A stretch of 64,000 nucleotides of DNA from JAGDZR01 sp049115695 (GCA_049115695.1 JAGDZR010000006.1:434001-498000), one strand, 5' to 3'; positions 37,011 through 48,100 are shown, counted from the first letter of the stretch. Made by a program: numbers and translations. Notes: generated by a model not told the origin, from the sequence alone.

Positions 37011-38782
37011 TCTTTTATTAGTCTTATGTTTTTCAATTCAAAATGTTCAATTCCCTGTATCTCAATGCTGAGATCATATTCTCCGGGCTCGAAGGTGAAT
37101 GTCTTTGCTTTTATCACTGGCCATTCATATTCATAAACCTCTCCTCGGTTGACGCGATCAGGACTAGGAATAAGCTCTTTTTCTTGTGTTACCCCAACAG
37201 GTATACTTAATTGGTTTTCATTGATTTGAAATTGTACAATGGACATTTGATTAACCTGAAAATCTGCACTGATCTCAAAGCGATATTGTGCTTTTTCAAC
37301 ACACTTTACTCGCCAGGTAACCCGAGATGAGTCAGACCAATCAATCAAATAATCGTTGGCCCAGCCAAAGCCACCATGAAAACCAACATTTTCCCTGGCA
37401 ATCACTTCCTGAGCTGGTAGGTCAACAAACGGGATTGCTGGATGACCAATCTCCGCCAATTCAGGCTCCATGCCTGCTGAAGTCATGGAAGTATACCAAT
37501 TCCTATATCTGCTTTCCAAGTCTTGAGCCACATCAGGTAGCGAGTCCATCAAATCCTCCTTTTGGTAGGGATCTGCCATCAAATCGTATAATTCCTTGCG
37601 TTCCGGATATAAAATCAATCCATGCTGATTGTTACGAACAGCTCCGGGAATAGTATCCAGTTCTCTTCTGATCTGATGGGTGAAAAAATACCGATCAGGT
37701 TGATCGCTACCCTCAAACGTTGCTATGAGATCTCTCCCATGCAACTCCAGATCAGCCGGAATCTCAAGCCCCGCAATACCTGCAAGGGTTGGAAATAAGT
37801 CGATATGAGCTGACATTTCCGCTATCCTTTTACCCGTATTCCATCCTTTCTCTGGATACCTAATCGTAAAGGGTACACGTACTCCTCCATCATCCACATG
37901 CGCTTTTCGTCCTTTAAATCCTCCATTGTACCTCCATGAATTTGGTCCATTGTCCGTCATGAATATGACCACAGTATTCTCGGCTTTGCCACTTTGTTCC
38001 AATGCATCCAACAGTCTTCCAACATTGTCATCGATGTTCTCCACCATGCCGTAGATGCAAGCCGTTTTATCATCCAATCCCAATGACTTGTATGGGTCAA
38101 AATATTTATCCGGTACCTGAAATGGACCATGAGGAGTATTGTAGGACACATAACAAAAAAATGGATCATCGCTCGATAGAAAGGCAATAGCACTGTCGGT
38201 CAACACATCGGGCATGTAACCCTCAAAATCAACTTCCTCATGATTCCTCAATAGTTTGGAGTCAAAGTAGTTGTTGAAATGACCTTCTGTAAAACCAAGA
38301 AAATGATCAAAACCCTGGCCAACAGGATCGTGCGGATATTGCTTACCATTGTGCCATTTGCCAAATAGCCCCGTTCTATACCCATTATCTCCTAGCAATT
38401 CGGCTATGGTAACCTCTGATTGTCTCATGACCTCCTTGCGATGGGTCACCCAGGATGCCCCGGTTGCCAAATGATACCTACCAGTAAGCAGACTGGCTCT
38501 GGTAGGTGCACAGACAGGCGAAACATAGAATCGTTCAAGGACCAAAGATTCATCAGCCAATGCGTCAAGTCTCGGCGTGCGAATCGTATCGTTTTGATGG
38601 AAACCAACATCTCCCCATCCTTGATCATCTGTGATAATCAAAAGTATATTGGGAGGTGCTGTTGCTGTCTCTGTCGCAGAACACCCTATCAATACGAACA
38701 AACTGAAGAGGACCCACACTCCCAAAAAGCACCTAATAGATGAATGGAACGAACCGCTATTCTTTGATAATTTTAATTGCAT
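37007..38782 (-). CDS. Sulfatase (family S1) lipoprotein
   Basis: 591 residues. A lipobox lies in FVLIGCSATE. The arylsulfatase fold begins NILLIITDDQGWGDVG (metal-binding Asp pair). The formylglycine motif is CAPTR (Cys91), the site converted to the catalytic residue. FGKWHNG, FLGFTEGHFNNY and IFMTDNGPNS complete the active site. After about residue 460 comes a beta-sandwich tail that may bind carbohydrate. It should remove sulfate esters from the imported or surface-bound glycan. Its start overlaps the end of the preceding GH5-like gene by 26 bases, and its end overlaps GH130, so it is embedded in the operon rather than a chance neighbour. Confidence 0.92.
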   Translation of the reverse strand: MQLKLSKNSGSFHSSIRCFLGVWVLFSLFVLIGCSATETATAPPNILLIITDDQGWGDVGFHQNDTIRTPRLDALADESLVLERFYVSPVCAPTRASLLTGRYHLATGASWVTHRKEVMRQSEVTIAELLGDNGYRTGLFGKWHNGKQYPHDPVGQGFDHFLGFTEGHFNNYFDSKLLRNHEEVDFEGYMPDVLTDSAIAFLSSDDPFFCYVSYNTPHGPFQVPDKYFDPYKSLGLDDKTACIYGMVENIDDNVGRLLDALEQSGKAENTVVIFMTDNGPNSWRYNGGFKGRKAHVDDGGVRVPFTIRYPEKGWNTGKRIAEMSAHIDLFPTLAGIAGLEIPADLELHGRDLIATFEGSDQPDRYFFTHQIRRELDTIPGAVRNNQHGLILYPERKELYDLMADPYQKEDLMDSLPDVAQDLESRYRNWYTSMTSAGMEPELAEIGHPAIPFVDLPAQEVIARENVGFHGGFGWANDYLIDWSDSSRVTWRVKCVEKAQYRFEISADFQVNQMSIVQFQINENQLSIPVGVTQEKELIPSPDRVNRGEVYEYEWPVIKAKTFTFEPGEYDLSIEIQGIEHFELKNIRLIKE

Positions 38783-41381
38783 GAAATCGATTTTGATACT
38801 TCAATTTAAGCAGATAAAAACCGGGATTTATTCTTTCTAAATCCATTTGATTGGAATTATTGGTTTCAATCAAAAGTTGACCCTGCAAATCGTATAACCG
38901 CAATTGATCAATATTTGGCCCTTCAATGGTCAATATGTTTTTAACTGGATTTGGATAGACAACATGATCATTTTGCTTCTCTGCAACTTTCAATAAATCA
39001 TTATCAATTACAACTTCAAAAGACGCATCTGCTTTCGCGCCAAAAGGATCAGTAGCTTCGATGGTAATAGTGGCCGCACCCGGTATTGAACTTCTCTTGA
39101 AATCTAACCCTACCCCCTTATTAGTGATCGGTATGTAAGCATTTACCACACTTTCATTCGTATTCCTAACCTCATATGTGAGGTATTCGACCCCACTCTC
39201 ATCACTAAACACATCCTCAAAACGAATGTATAAATTAACATCTTCCGTCATGGACCAACCTGCCTCATAATTATCAATTTCACTAATTACTGCGGGCGCC
39301 TGATTGTCCGGAATGTTCATCACGGTCCATTCTCGCAATTCATATCCAACATACTTATCATGCATCATTTGCAAACGTAGGTACTTCGGTTGTATAGGAT
39401 CAGTCATCACGAAAACATCCTTTTCGCCATCTCCTTCCGTGACTTGCTGAACTTGCTCCCAAGTCAGTCCATCACTAGACATTTCAATAAGATATTGGTC
39501 AGCAAAGTCGTTTTTCCATTGCAAGCCAATGAAATTCAATGCTGTATTTTGATGCAGATCAAGTTGCAACCATTGATTGCCCGATTGCTTGCTTTCCCAT
39601 GTTGAGTTGAGATCAGCATCTGTCACCAATTCGGCCGGATGTCCAACGGCATTGTTCGACGAAGCAATATCCCCGAAATAGGCAAGGTTATTTCCTTGAA
39701 GTGCTGTTGAACCTACCATCACAAGTCCTTGGGCCACTACAGGCCAGCCTTCAGCATCTTTAGCTTCAAAGTCCAATATTGAATAACCAACTTGATCTTT
39801 TACTGTCAAGGACATTAATTGCTCTCGGGGTATTACTTCGACCAATTCAGTATTTGAATTTTTGATAAAAGAGTAGGTAAGATTAGTGCCGTCTTCCTTG
39901 TCCTGAAAAACGGATGATAAGTCTACCTCGAATTCTTTTTCTGTGTCCTCGATCATCACTTTTACTGGAGCTATTTGGGCCGCCACAATCGGCATCTCAG
40001 ATAATTGAATGGTGGAGTTATCAATATCAACCGACTCTGGGATCAAAGATTGAACTACTCTCAAGCCTTTTCCTGTTCGATGAGCAAATGCATCATTGAA
40101 TTGATTATCTGTCCAGGCCCAACTCATGACTCCTGCATAACCATACTTCACTGCCAATTCATAGGCTTGCGCTGTAGCGTAATCCGGATCCGCCTTGCGG
40201 TCTAGCGTATCTGCAGGAAACTCTCCAATCACAATGGGTTTGTCCAACCCCCAATGGGAGGCTGGCCGATGAAAGGGTGAAAATTCATTTCCAGCATGTT
40301 CTGAGTAATAATGAACCTGATAAAAATCCAAGGTTCCATCCTGATCTCCTCCTTGCGCAATGAGTGCATCATCTGCATAATAATTAGTATTTCCTTCAAT
40401 ATCAGTACTGGCCCTAAAGGACCATGACCCATTAGAAACTAATGCAGATGGAGTATGTCGATGGATAGCTCCTGCAGTCATATTTACAAAGCGCTGAATG
40501 TTGGACATATCTGTTTTTCCCGCACTGGTCCAACCGAATTGTCGAGACATGCCTTCCGGTTCGTTAAAAATTTCCCAGGTGAATACAGCCGGATGAATCG
40601 CTAGTTTGTCAAGAATTGGGTTGAGTGCATTGTCAATGTATGACTGAATATTGGCACTGTCTTCCATCAAATTCAGCATTGCATCTGTGTCCTGTCCTTG
40701 ACCTGTCTGCAACATATCAAACGACCAGAGACACATGCTAAAAACTATACCTTTCTCAAAGGCAATGTCCAGCACTCGCTTCATAGCCAAAATATTATCA
40801 AATTCAATACCTGTCACCATTCCATCTGCATTTACAATCGGGCTATTGCTCCCATTTGTATGCAACCACCAGCGCAGTGCATTTCCCCCATTGGCCTTGA
40901 TCGAATCCATAAGTTGACGATAAAACAACTCGTCATCTTCTGTGAACTCATCCAGGTCTCTGGCAAAATTTCGCCAGGCGATATTCATACCAGAGGCAAA
41001 CAAGGGGAAACTGCCATTTCTAAATGGAATTCGATTCAATCCATGATTGGTGGGGTGACCTACGAAAATGGACAGGTAATCAATATCTGTCTTTCCTAGC
41101 TCATCTTCCACGATCAATTTAAATTTTGATGCTTTTTCAGTGAGTGTTACCTGATATTGCTTTTCAAAGGAAATGGTATCATCTTCAAGTACCCAGTAGT
41201 AGTTGGTCAGGTTGTCATCCGTGTCATAAGACGCTGAAGCATCCAGCGCATGCACCATGGGAAGTGTTCCCATTATTACGGTATCTGAACCAGCTTTTGC
41301 TTGTGGGGCTTGATTTTGCCCAAATACCGAACCTACTGCCAGGAATAGCGCAATAAGAAGGACTGATCTATTCAATGGCAT
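38757..41381 (-). CDS. Multidomain GH5-like enzyme with discoidin CBM and T9SS domain
   Basis: 874 residues. Signal peptide; a PKD-like domain (about 25-108); a clan-A glycosidase barrel (about 110-420) with acid/base Glu in EIFNEPEG (residue 274) and nucleophile in IVIGEFPA (387); a cadherin-like linker (about 455-540); an F5/8-type discoidin (CBM32-like) module (about 575-700); a further Ig-like domain; and a T9SS type A sorting tail (VVYPNPVKNILTIEGPN). It should be secreted and attached to the surface, acting on long mannan or a decorated form. The barrel is not a textbook GH5_7; subfamily is uncertain. The start overlaps the GH26 stop by 14 bases. Confidence 0.85.
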   Translation of the reverse strand: MPLNRSVLLIALFLAVGSVFGQNQAPQAKAGSDTVIMGTLPMVHALDASASYDTDDNLTNYYWVLEDDTISFEKQYQVTLTEKASKFKLIVEDELGKTDIDYLSIFVGHPTNHGLNRIPFRNGSFPLFASGMNIAWRNFARDLDEFTEDDELFYRQLMDSIKANGGNALRWWLHTNGSNSPIVNADGMVTGIEFDNILAMKRVLDIAFEKGIVFSMCLWSFDMLQTGQGQDTDAMLNLMEDSANIQSYIDNALNPILDKLAIHPAVFTWEIFNEPEGMSRQFGWTSAGKTDMSNIQRFVNMTAGAIHRHTPSALVSNGSWSFRASTDIEGNTNYYADDALIAQGGDQDGTLDFYQVHYYSEHAGNEFSPFHRPASHWGLDKPIVIGEFPADTLDRKADPDYATAQAYELAVKYGYAGVMSWAWTDNQFNDAFAHRTGKGLRVVQSLIPESVDIDNSTIQLSEMPIVAAQIAPVKVMIEDTEKEFEVDLSSVFQDKEDGTNLTYSFIKNSNTELVEVIPREQLMSLTVKDQVGYSILDFEAKDAEGWPVVAQGLVMVGSTALQGNNLAYFGDIASSNNAVGHPAELVTDADLNSTWESKQSGNQWLQLDLHQNTALNFIGLQWKNDFADQYLIEMSSDGLTWEQVQQVTEGDGEKDVFVMTDPIQPKYLRLQMMHDKYVGYELREWTVMNIPDNQAPAVISEIDNYEAGWSMTEDVNLYIRFEDVFSDESGVEYLTYEVRNTNESVVNAYIPITNKGVGLDFKRSSIPGAATITIEATDPFGAKADASFEVVIDNDLLKVAEKQNDHVVYPNPVKNILTIEGPNIDQLRLYDLQGQLLIETNNSNQMDLERINPGFYLLKLKYQNRFHAIKIIKE

Positions 41382-42504
41382 GTTTCTTTGGTGATTTTCG
41401 ATAAGGGTTGCTTATGTCCTTTAGAAAAAAAGTATAATCATCCTTCTCAAATTCAATAAATCCCGGAGCATTTTTCTGGCCTTCGTAGGGTACATAAAAA
41501 TGTGACTCGTCAAAGTTTCGCCAAACCAATACCCAGGCCGGATTAGTCCCCGACGCTTTAATCGGATCTAACAGGGATTGCATGTACCAATCATCGATAT
41601 TGAGTGTTTCGTTACCTGTTTCGCTCAGCGCAAACACCTTGTTTTTTTCCCTGGCTACCGAAGCAACTAGTTTAAGGCTTTCAATCAATTCTTTTTGTTG
41701 TTGATCTCTGGAAGCTTTGTTCCATTTCAGGCCAACATCCCAGTAGTTGTCAAATCCGATGATGTCCACATATTCATCCCCGGGATAAGCATACAGATAA
41801 GATGCTGCTCCTTTTGATAAATCCATGCGACTTCTATCTGGCGAAAAGGCATAAATCAAATTGTGAAGCCCCTTTTCATCTCTCAAATACTCCACTGTAA
41901 ACCGCCAAAGCGCAATGTATTCTTCCTCGGTGCAATACCCCTTGCCCCACCAAAACCAATCGCCATTGTGCTCATGGTAAGGTCTGAAAATGATAGGTAC
42001 TTTAGTGAAAAGTGTGTTACACTTTTTAATGAAGCTCGTAAACGCCTCCAGTTTGTCAATGTACGCTTGATGGGCAGATCCTCCAGGTAATAACTCTTTT
42101 ATTGTTTCTGTTTTGTCCCAGGAGCTCGCGCCATTAAGTGGATTGCGCATGTGCCAGCTGATAGTGTTGATGCCCCCCATCTTGTAGATCATTTTGATAC
42201 GATCACGCATCAGATCGAACTTCACATCATCGAGATTGTCGGTACTATCTATTTCTCCAAGGTCCCATCCAAAAATTGCCGGATATGTTCCTACGAGTCT
42301 TTTTACATCTGATTCTCCATGTATTTCACGCCAACCTATCCCATAAGCAGCATCATCCTGATGGCCAAACATCATGCCCAGTTGAGCAGATTGCTCCAAA
42401 AACCTGTAGAGGTTTTTGGTTTTCTTAGTTGCCGATGGATCTACTGCCTGAGCTGCTACATCTAACAAAGTGATAAAAAGTAGGCAAAAAATAAGGTGTC
42501 TCAT
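41368..42504 (-). CDS. GH26 beta-mannanase
   Basis: About 378 residues from ATG 42504 (MRHLIFCLLFITLLDVAAQA, signal peptide). The first in-frame codon at 42534 is rejected because it would lie inside a strong terminator-like hairpin. GH26 motifs: FGHQDDAAYG, the acid/base Glu in FRPYHEHNGDWFWWG (residue 178 from the chosen start), IIGFDNYWD, and the nucleophile Glu in FALSETGNE (295). WVLVWRNF is also typical. Expected products are mannobiose or short oligomers, which fits the mannobiose-handling epimerase/GH130 pair downstream. No lipobox is evident, so periplasmic or secreted. First enzyme gene after the capture genes. Confidence 0.92.
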   Translation of the reverse strand: MRHLIFCLLFITLLDVAAQAVDPSATKKTKNLYRFLEQSAQLGMMFGHQDDAAYGIGWREIHGESDVKRLVGTYPAIFGWDLGEIDSTDNLDDVKFDLMRDRIKMIYKMGGINTISWHMRNPLNGASSWDKTETIKELLPGGSAHQAYIDKLEAFTSFIKKCNTLFTKVPIIFRPYHEHNGDWFWWGKGYCTEEEYIALWRFTVEYLRDEKGLHNLIYAFSPDRSRMDLSKGAASYLYAYPGDEYVDIIGFDNYWDVGLKWNKASRDQQQKELIESLKLVASVAREKNKVFALSETGNETLNIDDWYMQSLLDPIKASGTNPAWVLVWRNFDESHFYVPYEGQKNAPGFIEFEKDDYTFFLKDISNPYRKSPKKHAIE

Positions 42505-42525
42505 GAATCTCTTGGGATAGTGTAA

Positions 42526-42553
42526 AAAGGCCAACCGAATATAGTTGGCCTTT
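42526..42553 (-). terminator. Hairpin between the surface lipoprotein and GH26 genes
   Basis: Perfect 10-bp stem AAAGGCCAAC / GTTGGCCTTT (42526-42535, 42544-42553) with an 8-base loop, followed on the minus strand by TTTTTAC. It lies 41 bases after the lipoprotein stop and 21 bases before the GH26 start. It should lower read-through from susCD into the enzyme genes, giving more capture protein than enzyme. Confidence 0.75.
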
Positions 42554-42594
42554 CATCTATAAAACTATGAAGAAGTGATTTTAAATACCTTACC

Positions 42595-43488
42595 CTACTT
42601 TACCCATGGTAATTGCTCAATCGGTCCATCCGTGATGGAAACTGCATCCAACTGAGCATTATAATTTCCTGGCACATGCCAGTCATCTGGCAAATAAGCA
42701 AACTTGATCATTTGCCATTTCCTGTTTAAATCAATGGCGTGAGATCCTCCATCCCAATTTTCCTGAGCAGTCATATCTACTATCGGGAAGCTAAATAGTT
42801 TCCATTCGCCTCCTGTACCCGCTTTGAATAACGGATGAACAGCGTACTCATCATCACCTTCTCTGAACGCGATAGTAAATCCTAGGGTATCAGTTCCAGA
42901 ATTCACCCACATGTTCAATGTAGGGTTAGACATGGTAGACAAATCAATCAAAGCGTCAGCATCGTTATTCTCATCATCATCCATAGCCGATGGCCAGTAC
43001 TTGATATCATGCCATGCTTTATTGTCTGTACCTGCTGCAATTTTTAATCCATAATAGTGATCTCCTTCAATTGCCTCAATTTCAGCATCTGTATCAAAAC
43101 CCATCAATCCTGAAGGATTCCAAACGTCTGTTGGGAAGCTGGCATCACCACTCTCAAAATCAAGAATCACACCGAGTCCATTGTCAAGTCCGAAATCCTG
43201 CTGGCACTGTTCGTCATCCGGGTTGTTTTCACAGAAACATGTTGGGTTGAAATCGAATAAGCAGCAATTAACTAAATCATCTTCAGCATTAGTACCAGTT
43301 TCACAGTGGCACTCAACATTGTATTGAGGTAAGCAACAGTTACTATCAAATGGATTGGCTGCACAAAAGGCATCCGGATCACTATCAAATGTAACATCGT
43401 CTGGATCCTCTCCTCCACAAGAAACAAGCATTGCCATCGCTCCTAGAACGAAGATCATGCTCCACATTTTCTGCATATTAGTTTTCAT
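42595..43488 (-). CDS. Surface glycan-binding lipoprotein with cysteine-rich stalk
   Basis: 297 residues. Lipobox in AMAMLVSCGGEDPDD (Cys24) followed by acidic residues, as in surface-exposed Bacteroidota lipoproteins. Residues 42-95 hold ten cysteines in a repeating pattern (Cys 42, 51/52, 60/62, 75/76, 84/86, 95) with Asn/Asp/Pro-rich spacers. From about 105 onward there is one jelly-roll-like domain (LDFESGDASFPTDVW ... WHDIKYWPSA ... LNMWVNSG ... WKLFSFPI) with exposed Trp/Tyr, typical of a carbohydrate-binding module. Position after susD marks it as the SusE/F-like glycan-binding partner. The binding specificity, presumably mannan, is inferred. Confidence 0.8.
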   Translation of the reverse strand: MKTNMQKMWSMIFVLGAMAMLVSCGGEDPDDVTFDSDPDAFCAANPFDSNCCLPQYNVECHCETGTNAEDDLVNCCLFDFNPTCFCENNPDDEQCQQDFGLDNGLGVILDFESGDASFPTDVWNPSGLMGFDTDAEIEAIEGDHYYGLKIAAGTDNKAWHDIKYWPSAMDDDENNDADALIDLSTMSNPTLNMWVNSGTDTLGFTIAFREGDDEYAVHPLFKAGTGGEWKLFSFPIVDMTAQENWDGGSHAIDLNRKWQMIKFAYLPDDWHVPGNYNAQLDAVSITDGPIEQLPWVK

Positions 43489-43517
43489 ATTATCGTGTTT
43501 AGTCTATTAGTTTTTGA

Positions 43518-45143
43518 TTAATAATTTCTATTCTGATCGATTCCCCAGTTGACGGTTTCTGTCCCAGGGATTGGAAATACCGGAATGGGATTGACAATTA
43601 CCTGATCAGCTGCCATTGGGTGACCCGTGGTTACGGCGTGATCCAGGATATTGGAGCCAAAACCATAGAGACTTTCCATTTTGTCAACAAACTGACCTGT
43701 GCGCACTAACTCCCAGAAACGGAGCTGTTCCATGCCCAATTCCCGTCTTCTTTCATCCCATATGAATCGCAATAATTCCTGACCACCGGCTGGTATGATG
43801 CTGTTGTCCAATGGGGTAAAACCTGTTGGTACGTAATTAGCCGGATCGGCCGGATCCCATCCTTTCGGGTAAGTACTGTTGCTTGCGCGCTCCCTGATCT
43901 CCACCAATCTTTGAATGGCCTGGTTTGCATTACCTGTATGGTAAGCAGCCTCGGCATTCATTAACAGGATATCCGCATATCTGAATTTTCGTATGTTTTC
44001 ACCTGATCCCTTTTCCGTTATCCATGTATCTGGATCGGCAATGGCTTTTCTATGATAGTATCCAGTCTGATTACGCTCTGACGCTACCATCTCTATCCCA
44101 TAGGCATATTCCCCTATTCCGATCGCTGTTGAGTGTCTTCTTGGATCGTTGGATTCATAGGTATCTACCAAATCCTGCGTGGGAGTATTGAATCCCCAAC
44201 CGCCCATAAACAATGGATTTTGAACCACGGTCCAGCCAGTTCCTATGTATGGCCCCTGACTAAATGGACCAATGCCATTGTCAACTGCTTGAATCTCGAA
44301 AATGGATTCCTCATTATTTTCTCCCTCTAGTTCAAATATTGTGGCATAGTTGGGAGTCAACGCGTAGCTACCATAAGCGCCTGAGATAAAATTGTCAGTG
44401 ATTTCCAATACCTCGGACCATGCATGTCCGTTGGTATTGTCTGTACCCAGCTGATACATGATGGCTCTCGCCAGGAACGCAGCAGCGGCTCCCTGATTGG
44501 CACGACCAATTTCCTTTACTCCTTTCTGAGGCAGATGGTCCACTCCAAACTGAAAGTCAGCTACGATCTGCTGATACACCTCATATTGAGGAGCTCTTGT
44601 AAATGCACGATCATTGATGACACTAGTGCTGACAGGTCCGGCAAAAAGCGGGACAGCTCCAAAAATTCTAACAAGTACGAAATAGCTGTATCCTCTAATA
44701 AATCTTGCTTCCGCTTCAAACTCCGCTTTCACTGCATCTGAAAGGGGAGCATCCTGAAGATTGGCAAGCACCATATTGGCCCTGCTAATCGCCACATAGT
44801 GTTTGTTCCAAAGCCCAAATATGTTGGAAGTTGAACCATTTGCAGTAAAGCTCTTCAAGTGCTGCATGCCAGCCTGGTCACCAGAAGTAGAACCTTTTTC
44901 AGCATCGTCAGACACCATGTCTCCAATGACGAATTCATACGCATGACCTCCATTGCCTACCAGCGTTGCTTCAGCATAACCAAGCGGATCGTACATGGCA
45001 TTTACTGCCAGTTGGGCATTTTCTTCTGTATCAAAAAATGAAGCTTCGGTTAGCTCTGTTATGGGCTCCTCTACCAGAAAATCTTCACAGCTTGAAACCG
45101 CTAGTATCAAACTGAAAATCGATATTGCTTTTAATAATTTCAT
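43518..45143 (-). CDS. SusD/RagB family nutrient-binding lipoprotein
   Basis: 541 residues. A lipobox (SLILAVSSCEDFLVEEP) is followed by the TPR-rich SusD core (TEASFFDTEENAQLAVNAMYD, LGLWNKHYVAISRANMVLAN-like segments and RFIRGYSYFVLVRIFGAVPL) and the C-terminal FRYADILLMNAEAAYHTGN ... IRERA and WDERRRELGMEQLRFWELVR motifs. It forms the lid of the outer-membrane importer with the SusC protein encoded 11 bases upstream. Ligand presumably a mannan oligosaccharide. Confidence 0.95.
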   Translation of the reverse strand: MKLLKAISIFSLILAVSSCEDFLVEEPITELTEASFFDTEENAQLAVNAMYDPLGYAEATLVGNGGHAYEFVIGDMVSDDAEKGSTSGDQAGMQHLKSFTANGSTSNIFGLWNKHYVAISRANMVLANLQDAPLSDAVKAEFEAEARFIRGYSYFVLVRIFGAVPLFAGPVSTSVINDRAFTRAPQYEVYQQIVADFQFGVDHLPQKGVKEIGRANQGAAAAFLARAIMYQLGTDNTNGHAWSEVLEITDNFISGAYGSYALTPNYATIFELEGENNEESIFEIQAVDNGIGPFSQGPYIGTGWTVVQNPLFMGGWGFNTPTQDLVDTYESNDPRRHSTAIGIGEYAYGIEMVASERNQTGYYHRKAIADPDTWITEKGSGENIRKFRYADILLMNAEAAYHTGNANQAIQRLVEIRERASNSTYPKGWDPADPANYVPTGFTPLDNSIIPAGGQELLRFIWDERRRELGMEQLRFWELVRTGQFVDKMESLYGFGSNILDHAVTTGHPMAADQVIVNPIPVFPIPGTETVNWGIDQNRNY

Positions 45144-45154
45144 GACTGTCAGAA

Positions 45155-48100
45155 TTAAAATTTGATATTGGTTCCAATGATGATGGTCCGAGCGAGCGGA
45201 TAACTTCCCAGGTCTACTCCAGGAGCAAATGAATTGCCATATGCCAACCCAATTTCCGGATCAAACCCTGTGTATTTAGTCAAGGTCAGCAGGTTGTCAG
45301 CAGACAGGTACACCCTCAGAGACTTCATTTTTAGCTTGCTGGCAAATGATTCATTCAAGGTGTATCCGATTTGTAGATTTCTCATTCTCATAAATGAACC
45401 GTCCTCGATGTATCGATCACTGAACAGGTCATTTTGATTGACTTGTTGCGTCACTCGCGGCTGGGTATTGCTACTGCCTGGCCCCACCCATCTATCAAGT
45501 CGGGTGGTCAACATGTTGTTGTCCAACGCAGAAGACCCATTGATGTAGTACGTAAAGACATTGGCTATTTCATTGCCATATGTCCCTGTAAAAGACATGC
45601 TCAGATCAAAACTTTTGTACTCTCCTGACAGGTAGAGACCATAAGTAAAGTCAGGCACTGCACTGCCAAGCGAAACTGCATCGTCCGCAGTAATCACACC
45701 ATCCTTGTTTACATCGTCATAAATCACGTCACCAGGTGACGCCCTGTTCATGACCGCTTTGTGATCGGCTGAATTTTCCGCAACTACCTCTCCATCACTA
45801 TTGATGGGCTGTCCCTCTCGATTATAAGCTTTGTAGGCATCTATTTCCTCCTGAGTCTGAAAAATACCCAGTGTTCGCAAACCATAAAATGTCGAGAATT
45901 CCTCACCTACTATGGTCCGTGTAACAGGCATTCCGATCTTGGGCTCGAAATTGGCCCCATCGATTCGATCACCCGAACCCAAACCGGTTACTTCATTAGA
46001 GATAAAGCTGATATTGCCCCCAATGTTAAAATTGAATTCACCCAATGATTGCTTGAAATCTAAGGTCAACTCAGTGCCTCTATTGGTCATGGATGCCGCA
46101 TTGGAGGTAGGACCACTTGCCCCCACGAAGTTGGGTACCGGAATATTCTGTACCAGCAGATCAGTTGTGTTTTTGATAAAGTACTCAGCCGACACAATCA
46201 ATCTGTAATCCAGCATTTCCAAATCAATGCCAAAGTTGGTCATTTCAGACACCTCCCATTTGATATCCACAGCAGGTATTTGCGTAGCGGCATTTCCTCC
46301 ATATGAAGTAGTATCATTATTGAAGGCATATGCCCAACCCTGCGAAAGTGTAGACAAGTATCCATAAGGTGCAATAGGATCCTGATTGCCAATCTCTCCA
46401 TAACCTCCTCTGAGTTTCAATCCATTCACTACACTGTTTTCAGGAAAAAACGCTTCTTCATTGACATTCCATCCAGCGGAAAAAGATGGGAAAGTACCCC
46501 ACTTGTTACCTTCATTGAACTTGCTGGACCCATCACGACGACCGGTCATGGTAAGCAGATATCGATTGTCATATGAATAGACTAACCGCGCAAAATATGA
46601 CATCAGGATGAACCTTCTATCCCTTGGAATCTCTGCACCAGTAGCATCTACACTTACGTTCTCATTGAATTGCCGATAAGTTTCATAACCCAGGATGGCA
46701 TTGATTGAGTGCTTACCAAAGTCATTGGCATAGCTCAGTACATTTGAATTTTGCCAAACGGTCAATTCATTTCTGTTACTTGTCAATACATCATTTGCTC
46801 TCGACTCGTTGGGAGAGACCAGCGGTTCATCATTAATGAGAAATCTACTTTCAATAGTCGTATTCGCTGGTGTTAGGCTCTCGGAATCGATGATCCTCGT
46901 ATCATAGCTCAGGGATGAACTAAAATCCAATCCTTCCGCAATGTTGAGTTTTGCAGACAGACCTGGTTGAATACGATTGGCATTGCTAAATCTGAACTGC
47001 TGCTCATGCATCATCCGCGCAGGGTTGACGATATCCGTCAAACCTGTACGATCCCAATGTCCGGTAGCAGGATCTTTCACAGGATTAATGGGATCTTTTC
47101 GCAGCGCTGTACCTAACACACTACTATAGGTTCCTTCGTCGTAATTGATGTAGTCGTTGAATGATACTTTCACATCACCCGTCAGGGTCATTTTCTTGAT
47201 TGGCTTGACTTCCAGATTGGCTTGTCCCTGGTATCTTTTACCATAAGTATTGTGTACAATACCCTGTTGGTTAAAGGCAGTTCCCGATACTTTGTATCTC
47301 ACTTTTTGAGTGCCACCACGAATCGACAGATTATAGTTTTGGACTCCTGCCACCCTCAACACTTCGTCCTGCCAATTGGTCTCTCCAATATTTCCGCCTA
47401 ATGCATCTCGGATCCAACTTCTGCGTCCCGAGTCGTCTACCTCCCCAATATCCCAATCTTCACCTGGTCCAGATACAGACTCGACGTATAGTTCTGCAAA
47501 TTCAGCTGCATTCAACAAATCCATTTTTTTCCACGCAGTTTGAATCCCGCCATAAGCATTGACCTCTATTTCAAATCCTTTATTAAGTCCTTTCTTAGTT
47601 GTGATGATAATAACGCCATTAGCGCCTCTAGAACCATAGATTGCTGTAGCCGAAGCATCTTTAAGTACCTCCATCGAGGTAATATCATTGGGGCTGATGG
47701 TTGAGATATCTCCTGTCAAAAAACCATCCACAACGAACAATGGATTGGCATTTTGAAATGAGCCTACACCTCTCACTCGAATAGTTGTACCCTTACCAGG
47801 AGCACCAGAGTTAGTTGTGACCTGTACACCGGCTACTTTGCCCTGGATATTTCTAGCCACATCTACTGAAGCAATTTTTTGTACCTGCTCCATGTCAATG
47901 CTTCCTACTGAACCTGTGAGGTCACTTTTCTCGACAGTTCCATATCCTACCACGACAATCTCCTCCAATGCCTGGACATCCATGTCAAGCGTTACATTGA
48001 TACTGGAGTTATCATTGACAACTACCTGACTGGTCATATAACCTACAAAGCTGATATTCAATATGCTTCCCTGAGGTACAGAAAGAGTGAATTTCCCTTC

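Noticed and set aside
40698..41099. 133-codon ORF opposite the GH5-like gene
   Set aside because: The minus strand holds catalytic motifs in frame; the plus reading has many Cys/His and no domain.
42504..42534. Longer start for the GH26 gene (ATG or equivalent at 42534)
   Set aside because: It would put the N-terminus in the terminator stem and before a charged segment; ATG at 42504 gives a normal signal peptide.
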